Positions 32,638 through 35,708 of a stretch of 35,708 nt of DNA are shown one piece after another (the stretch's first letter is position 1; every line of letters starts with the position of its first letter). A program made the position numbers and the translations under genes. The notes under the pieces were generated by a model. It saw only the letters and a program-made list of their open reading frames with translations, was not told where the DNA came from and did no database searches. Source of the stretch: Fusobacteriaceae bacterium UBA2433 (GTDB lineage Bacteria; Fusobacteriota; Fusobacteriia; Fusobacteriales; Fusobacteriaceae); contig DDQV01000178.1 in the NCBI GenBank assembly GCA_002342785.1, forward strand, positions 1-35,708, written 5' to 3'.

Positions 32638-34401
32638 TTAAAGTTTTTTTAACTCCCATGCTATTTTTTCTGGTACCACCTCTAATAATTCCTCTAAAGT
32701 TGCTTCCTTTATCCTTTTTACAGATTTAAATCTTTGTAAAAGATCTTTTTTTCTTTTAGGACCAATTCCATTTATCTTATCTAATTCACTAGATATAACC
32801 CTTTTTTTACGTAATTTTCTATGATAAGTTATCCCAAATCTATGAGCCTCATCTCTTAATCTCTGCAATATTTTTAAAGATTCTGAATTTTTAGAAAAAA
32901 TATAGGAAATATTTTCCCCTGCTTTAAAAATTTCTTCCTCCCTCTTAGCTATACTGATTATATCCACTAAATCATTTTTTTTTAAATTAAAAAAAACTTG
33001 TTCTACTGTATTTAGTTGCCCTAAACCTCCATCTATTAAGATTAGATCTGGTAGTTCTATCTCAGTTAACTTAGAATATCTTCTTTTTATTACCTCTCTC
33101 ATCATATGATAATCGTCGGGAGTATCCTTTGTTTTTATCTTAAACTTTCTATAATACTTCTTTGCTAATCTTCCCTCTATAGCTACACTCATTGCTCCTA
33201 CAGCATCTTTCCCAGAGATATTAGATATATCAAAACATTCTATTTTTCGAGGTATCTTTTTCAAATTTAAAGTTTTATGTAGAGTTTTCATCCCTTCCTC
33301 TAACACATTTTTTTGATTATGATATTTCTTTATCTCCTCATCTAGATTGAGATATGCCATCTCTAAAAGTTTTTTTCTTCGACTCTTTACCACAGGAAAA
33401 AATAGTTTTAAATTTATATTGAGATAATTTTTTCCCCATCCCTCTAAAATTTCTTTTTTTTCTAAAGATAAGCTATCTAAAATTATATTTCTAGGCATTT
33501 TTTCATTGGAATAATATCTTAAAAAACTCTCTACTAAAATATCTTCCTCTATATATATATCTACTTTTAAGTTATTTATTCCTATGATCTTACCATCTCT
33601 AATCTTTAGTATAGTTAAAAATAATATATTTCCATCTTGTTTACAAACAAATACATCTTCATCTATATCTTTTAAAACTTCTGTCACTTGAGTTTTCAAT
33701 GAGTTTTTAATAGATGTAATTTGTTCCCTATATTTTATAGCTCTCTCAAATTCCATAGAACTACTGGCTCTATCCATATCCTCTTTTAATTGTTTTAATA
33801 AATTGTCTCCCTTACCCCTTAAAAAATATTTGGCATTTTCAACACTCTCTTTATATGAGATATCTATTTCTTTATAAACACAAGGTCCCATACATCTATT
33901 CATATAATATTTTAGACAAGGTTTAGAATAATTTTTTTTCATATCTCTCTTACAATCTCTTATTTTAAATATTTTTATAATCGTTTTTAATAAAAATCCA
34001 CTTCCATTTGGATAGGGGCCAAAATAATCTCCATTTTTAATATCTATATCCTTGCTCCTTCTAATAATAGAAAGTTTAGGAAAATTTTCTTTAGATATCT
34101 TAATATAAGGATAGGTCTTTTGATCTTTTAAAAGGATATTATATTTTGGCATATATTTTTTTATTAGATTATTTTCTAAAATAAGGGCATCTAACTCACT
34201 CTTACAAACTATAAACTCCAAATCTGTTATGTGGTCTACTAATTCTATAGTTTTTTTATCTATATGAACTTTCTTAAAATATGAAGAAACTCTTTTCTTT
34301 AAATTTTTAGCCTTACCTACATAGATTATTTTTTTTTCTTCTTTCATCAAATAAACTCCAGGAAGATCTGGAATTTCATATCTATCTATTAAAGAATCCA
34401 T
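32638..34401 (-). CDS. uvrC: excinuclease ABC subunit C
   Basis: 587 residues, usual length. Nucleotide-excision repair nuclease that cuts on both sides of a UvrA/UvrB-marked lesion. The N-terminal GIY-YIG nuclease (about 13-90: PGVYLMKEEKKIIYVGKAKNLKKR) is complete. A UVR motif for UvrB contact lies near 205-235 (EDMDRASSSMEFERAIKYRE). The C-terminal RNase-H-like nuclease has IECFDISNISGKDAVGAMSV and LPDLILIDGGLGQLN. Two helix-hairpin-helix motifs end the protein (INGIGPKRKKDLLQRF). Its start overlaps the 3' end of rapZ by 13 bp. Confidence 0.97.
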   Translation of the reverse strand: MDSLIDRYEIPDLPGVYLMKEEKKIIYVGKAKNLKKRVSSYFKKVHIDKKTIELVDHITDLEFIVCKSELDALILENNLIKKYMPKYNILLKDQKTYPYIKISKENFPKLSIIRRSKDIDIKNGDYFGPYPNGSGFLLKTIIKIFKIRDCKRDMKKNYSKPCLKYYMNRCMGPCVYKEIDISYKESVENAKYFLRGKGDNLLKQLKEDMDRASSSMEFERAIKYREQITSIKNSLKTQVTEVLKDIDEDVFVCKQDGNILFLTILKIRDGKIIGINNLKVDIYIEEDILVESFLRYYSNEKMPRNIILDSLSLEKKEILEGWGKNYLNINLKLFFPVVKSRRKKLLEMAYLNLDEEIKKYHNQKNVLEEGMKTLHKTLNLKKIPRKIECFDISNISGKDAVGAMSVAIEGRLAKKYYRKFKIKTKDTPDDYHMMREVIKRRYSKLTEIELPDLILIDGGLGQLNTVEQVFFNLKKNDLVDIISIAKREEEIFKAGENISYIFSKNSESLKILQRLRDEAHRFGITYHRKLRKKRVISSELDKINGIGPKRKKDLLQRFKSVKRIKEATLEELLEVVPEKIAWELKKL

Positions 34402-35246
34402 CTCTCCTGCTCCTTATGATTTAATAATAATTTAATATTTTCCTTTTTACTAAAATATTCATAAAGTTTGTTAGCTATAGTAACCGATCTATGTTTCCCA
34501 CCACTACAGCCTATTCCTACTGTTAGATGGGTTTTCCCCTCTTTTATGAAATGAGGAAGTAAAAATTCCAACATCTCTTCGATTTTTCTTAAATATTCCT
34601 TACTTCCATCTCCATTCATAACATATTCTTGAACTTCTTTATCATCTCCATTTTTAAATCTTAATTTTTCTATATAATATGGATTTATAAGTGATCTAGT
34701 ATCAAACATCATATCTAAATCAATAGGTGCTCCATACTTAAATCCAAATGTAGTTATAGTAAGTACTAGATCTCTAATCTTTTCATCTTCTAAATTTTTT
34801 TTCAAGTTTTCAATCATTTTTTTTGGTGTAAAGTCACTAGTATCTATTATTATATCTGCTAGTTCCCTTATCTCAGCTAACATCTTTCTTTCTAAAGAAA
34901 TATTTTCAATTATAGAGTTAAACTTTTCCAAAGGATGGGAACGTCTAGTTAAATTATACCTATTTAAAATTACCTCATCCTTGGCATCTAAATAAATAAT
35001 TCTATAAGAAACATCTTCCTTTTTTAGAATATCTAAAAGTTCTAAAAACTCATCTGTTCTCTCAAATGATCTAATATCCATCCCTATAGCAATCTTTTTT
35101 ATCCTTTCTTTATATATAGACAATTTAAATCCATCTATAAAGACACATGGCATATTATCTATAGTTATAAATCCTCTATCCTCAAAATAATTAAGCGCTG
35201 TAGATTTTCCTGCTCCACTCATTCCCGTTATGATTAATATCTCCAT
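34389..35246 (-). CDS. rapZ: RapZ/YvcJ-family nucleotide-binding protein
   Basis: 285 residues. It has a P-loop GMSGAGKST (8-16), a second conserved block KIAIGMDIRSFER (about 50-62), and the C-terminal domain with FGFKYGAPIDLDMMFDTRSLINP and VGIGCSGGKHRSVTIAN, the diagnostic motif of the family. In E. coli RapZ binds the small RNAs GlmY and GlmZ and directs GlmZ cleavage, tuning glucosamine-6-phosphate synthesis; in Bacillus YvcJ it is an ATP/GTPase affecting competence. GAGGTGAGATA precedes the ATG. A structured RNA with its own promoter and terminator lies directly upstream on the same strand. Confidence 0.95.
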   Translation of the reverse strand: MEILIITGMSGAGKSTALNYFEDRGFITIDNMPCVFIDGFKLSIYKERIKKIAIGMDIRSFERTDEFLELLDILKKEDVSYRIIYLDAKDEVILNRYNLTRRSHPLEKFNSIIENISLERKMLAEIRELADIIIDTSDFTPKKMIENLKKNLEDEKIRDLVLTITTFGFKYGAPIDLDMMFDTRSLINPYYIEKLRFKNGDDKEVQEYVMNGDGSKEYLRKIEEMLEFLLPHFIKEGKTHLTVGIGCSGGKHRSVTIANKLYEYFSKKENIKLLLNHKEQERWIL

Positions 35247-35304
35247 TATCTCACCTCAAATATTTTTATACTTATATATTAACAAAATAAGTCTTAATTT
35301 AATA

Positions 35305-35334
35305 GATAAAAAAAAAGACCTCATAGAAGTCTTT
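35305..35334 (-). terminator. terminator of the structured RNA
   Basis: AAAGACTTC-TAT-GAGGTCTTT (35334-35314) has nine pairs including one G-U, followed by further T residues. It ends about 60 bp before rapZ. Confidence 0.88.
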
Positions 35335-35539
35335 AAACAAGCCCTGACCTACAGCCGTCTATATAGTTTTGGTCGCCTGTTTCAAAAAAGTGGTAGTCAG
35401 ATATATATAACATACAGTATCCGTAGGGGCTCGTTATACCCTCGTGATCTTTCTGATTTATTATATACAGCGCCAACTCCGGCGACGACATTAGGCCCAA
35501 AACATCAAGATTTGCCACTAATAGGTAAGGTTTCTTGTT
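35305..35539 (-). ncRNA. structured RNA upstream of rapZ (unassigned; 6S-like architecture possible)
   Basis: A strong promoter and an intrinsic terminator bracket about 200 nt with no plausible gene but unusually GC-rich islands for this genome. The two ends pair: ACAAG and CCTTACCTA near the 5' end with TAGGTCAGG and CTTGT near the 3' end (35538-35522 with 35351-35337; one mismatch and a small internal loop). Inside, GTTTTG and GTCGCC pair with CAAAAC and GGCGAC (35503-35481 with 35377-35366). The alternative local hairpin CGCC-GGAGTT-GGCG competes for the same bases. AGGG/CCCT (about 35430) forms an apical hairpin. A long rod with a closed end and vegetative promoter fits 6S RNA. The same layout also fits a riboswitch-type leader of rapZ. 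I could not match it to tmRNA, SRP RNA, RNase P RNA or any riboswitch I know. Confidence 0.65.
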
Positions 35540-35545
35540 AATTAA

Positions 35546-35574
35546 ATAATACTACAAGATATAGATCGTGTCAA
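35546..35574 (-). promoter_or_regulatory. promoter of the structured RNA
   Basis: TTGACA (35574-35569), 17-bp spacer, TATTAT (35551-35546) on the minus strand. The predicted start near 35539 falls exactly at the 5' end of the closing stem. Confidence 0.88.
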
Positions 35575-35594
35575 CAATTTTCTTAGTGCCTATT

Positions 35595-35617
35595 AAAGAC
35601 TTAAAAATTAAAAGTCT
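35595..35617 (-). terminator. possible terminator of the partial gene at the window edge
   Basis: AGACTT (35617-35612 on the minus strand) and AAGTCT (35602-35597) flank a 9-nt loop, followed by TTAAT. The stem is short and the T run poor. Confidence 0.35.
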
Positions 35618-35646
35618 ATTCTTGTTTATAATCTATAAAAAAATTT

Positions 35647-35708
35647 CTAATATTGTTCAGGGAACATTATTCTTTCTACACCTTCTATGATAATATGTAA
35701 GATCATCA
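35647..35708 (-). CDS. C-terminal end of an unidentified protein (cut by window edge)
   Basis: On the minus strand the frame entering from the edge reads MILHIIIEGVERIMFPEQY and then TAG. Only about 20 residues are visible, too few to identify. The Ile- and Glu-rich composition is protein-like, and a weak hairpin follows, so it is probably the true end of a gene that starts outside the window. Confidence 0.4.
   Translation of the reverse strand, partial: MILHIIIEGVERIMFPEQY

Noticed and set aside
32601..32640. Possible terminator between uvrC and the response regulator (AACTGA/TCAGTT)
   Set aside because: Only six pairs and no U run after it, so readthrough from uvrC into the regulator operon remains possible.
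35333..35518. Open frame of 61 codons on the minus strand
   Set aside because: It lies wholly inside the structured RNA, has no ribosome binding site of note and its codons are explained by the paired segments. Treated as chance.
35337..35539. tmRNA, SRP RNA, RNase P RNA, FMN, TPP, cobalamin, c-di-GMP or purine riboswitch
   Set aside because: The length and the hallmark motifs of each (as I remember them) are absent. 6S RNA could not be excluded and is left open in the feature.
35230..35541. Open frame of 103 codons on the plus strand
   Set aside because: It overlaps the rapZ start and runs antisense through the RNA gene, its terminator and its closing stem. No ribosome binding site or family resemblance.
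1..35708. CRISPR arrays, tRNA genes, phage or integrative elements
   Set aside because: No regularly spaced repeats, no tRNA T-loop (GGTTCGAATCC-like) sequences with cloverleaf context, and no integrase, capsid or relaxase genes were seen.

Overview
The window is AT-rich and gene-dense, and it looks chromosomal. It very likely comes from a member of the Fusobacteriota (Fusobacteriaceae; a Cetobacterium, Ilyobacter or Psychrilyobacter-like genus is my guess, not proven). The evidence is a very low GC content, strong AGGAGG ribosome binding sites, and an outer-membrane gene set (tripartite RND/TolC efflux, MlaA lipoprotein, KDO activation by KdsB) combined with Gram-positive-like genes (BMP-family nucleoside ABC transporter, SpoIIE phosphatase, UvrC-RapZ pair). 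I see no tRNA, rRNA, CRISPR array, prophage or intact insertion sequence.

Layout. 1-5079 (minus): an efflux operon, with a TolC-like protein that carries an extra N-terminal binding-protein-like domain, then a lipoprotein adaptor, then an RND pump cut by the window edge. 5183-7206 (minus): an exported alpha/beta hydrolase overlapping mlaA. 7207-8017: an 811-bp gene-poor stretch with degenerate repeat-like sequence. 8018-13392 (minus): the arginine operon argCJBDF. 13393-13910: its long leader. 13996-14796 (plus): PHP histidinol phosphatase. 14797-15080: a his leader. 15081-22445 (plus): hisZ-G-D-C-B-H-A-F-IE. 22512-23150 (minus): an unknown protein with a winged-helix-like N-terminus. 23353-24456 (plus): kdsB and a 70-residue unknown protein. 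24587-29522 (minus): nucleoside ABC transporter, purine nucleoside phosphorylase and a membrane/GNAT fusion protein. 29698-32585 (minus): single-domain response regulator, unknown lipoprotein and GAF-SpoIIE phosphatase. 32638-35246 (minus): uvrC and rapZ. 35305-35574 (minus): a structured RNA gene with its own strong promoter and terminator. 35647-35708: the 3' end of another minus-strand gene.

The most interesting part is regulation. The arg operon is preceded by a promoter, a 23-residue leader peptide with three AGG arginine codons, two intrinsic terminators, a second arginine-rich leader peptide of 13 residues (AGG AGA ... AGG), and a third terminator before argC. The his operon, on the opposite strand about 1 kb away, has its own promoter, a leader peptide with five consecutive histidine codons, competing stems, and a 16-bp terminator before hisZ. 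Both look like ribosome-mediated transcription attenuation. The arginine version, apparently in tandem, is the candidate new system. The second candidate is the RNA of about 200 nt (plus terminator) in front of rapZ. It has a long closing stem and is either a free small RNA (6S-like architecture is one possibility) or a cis-acting leader.
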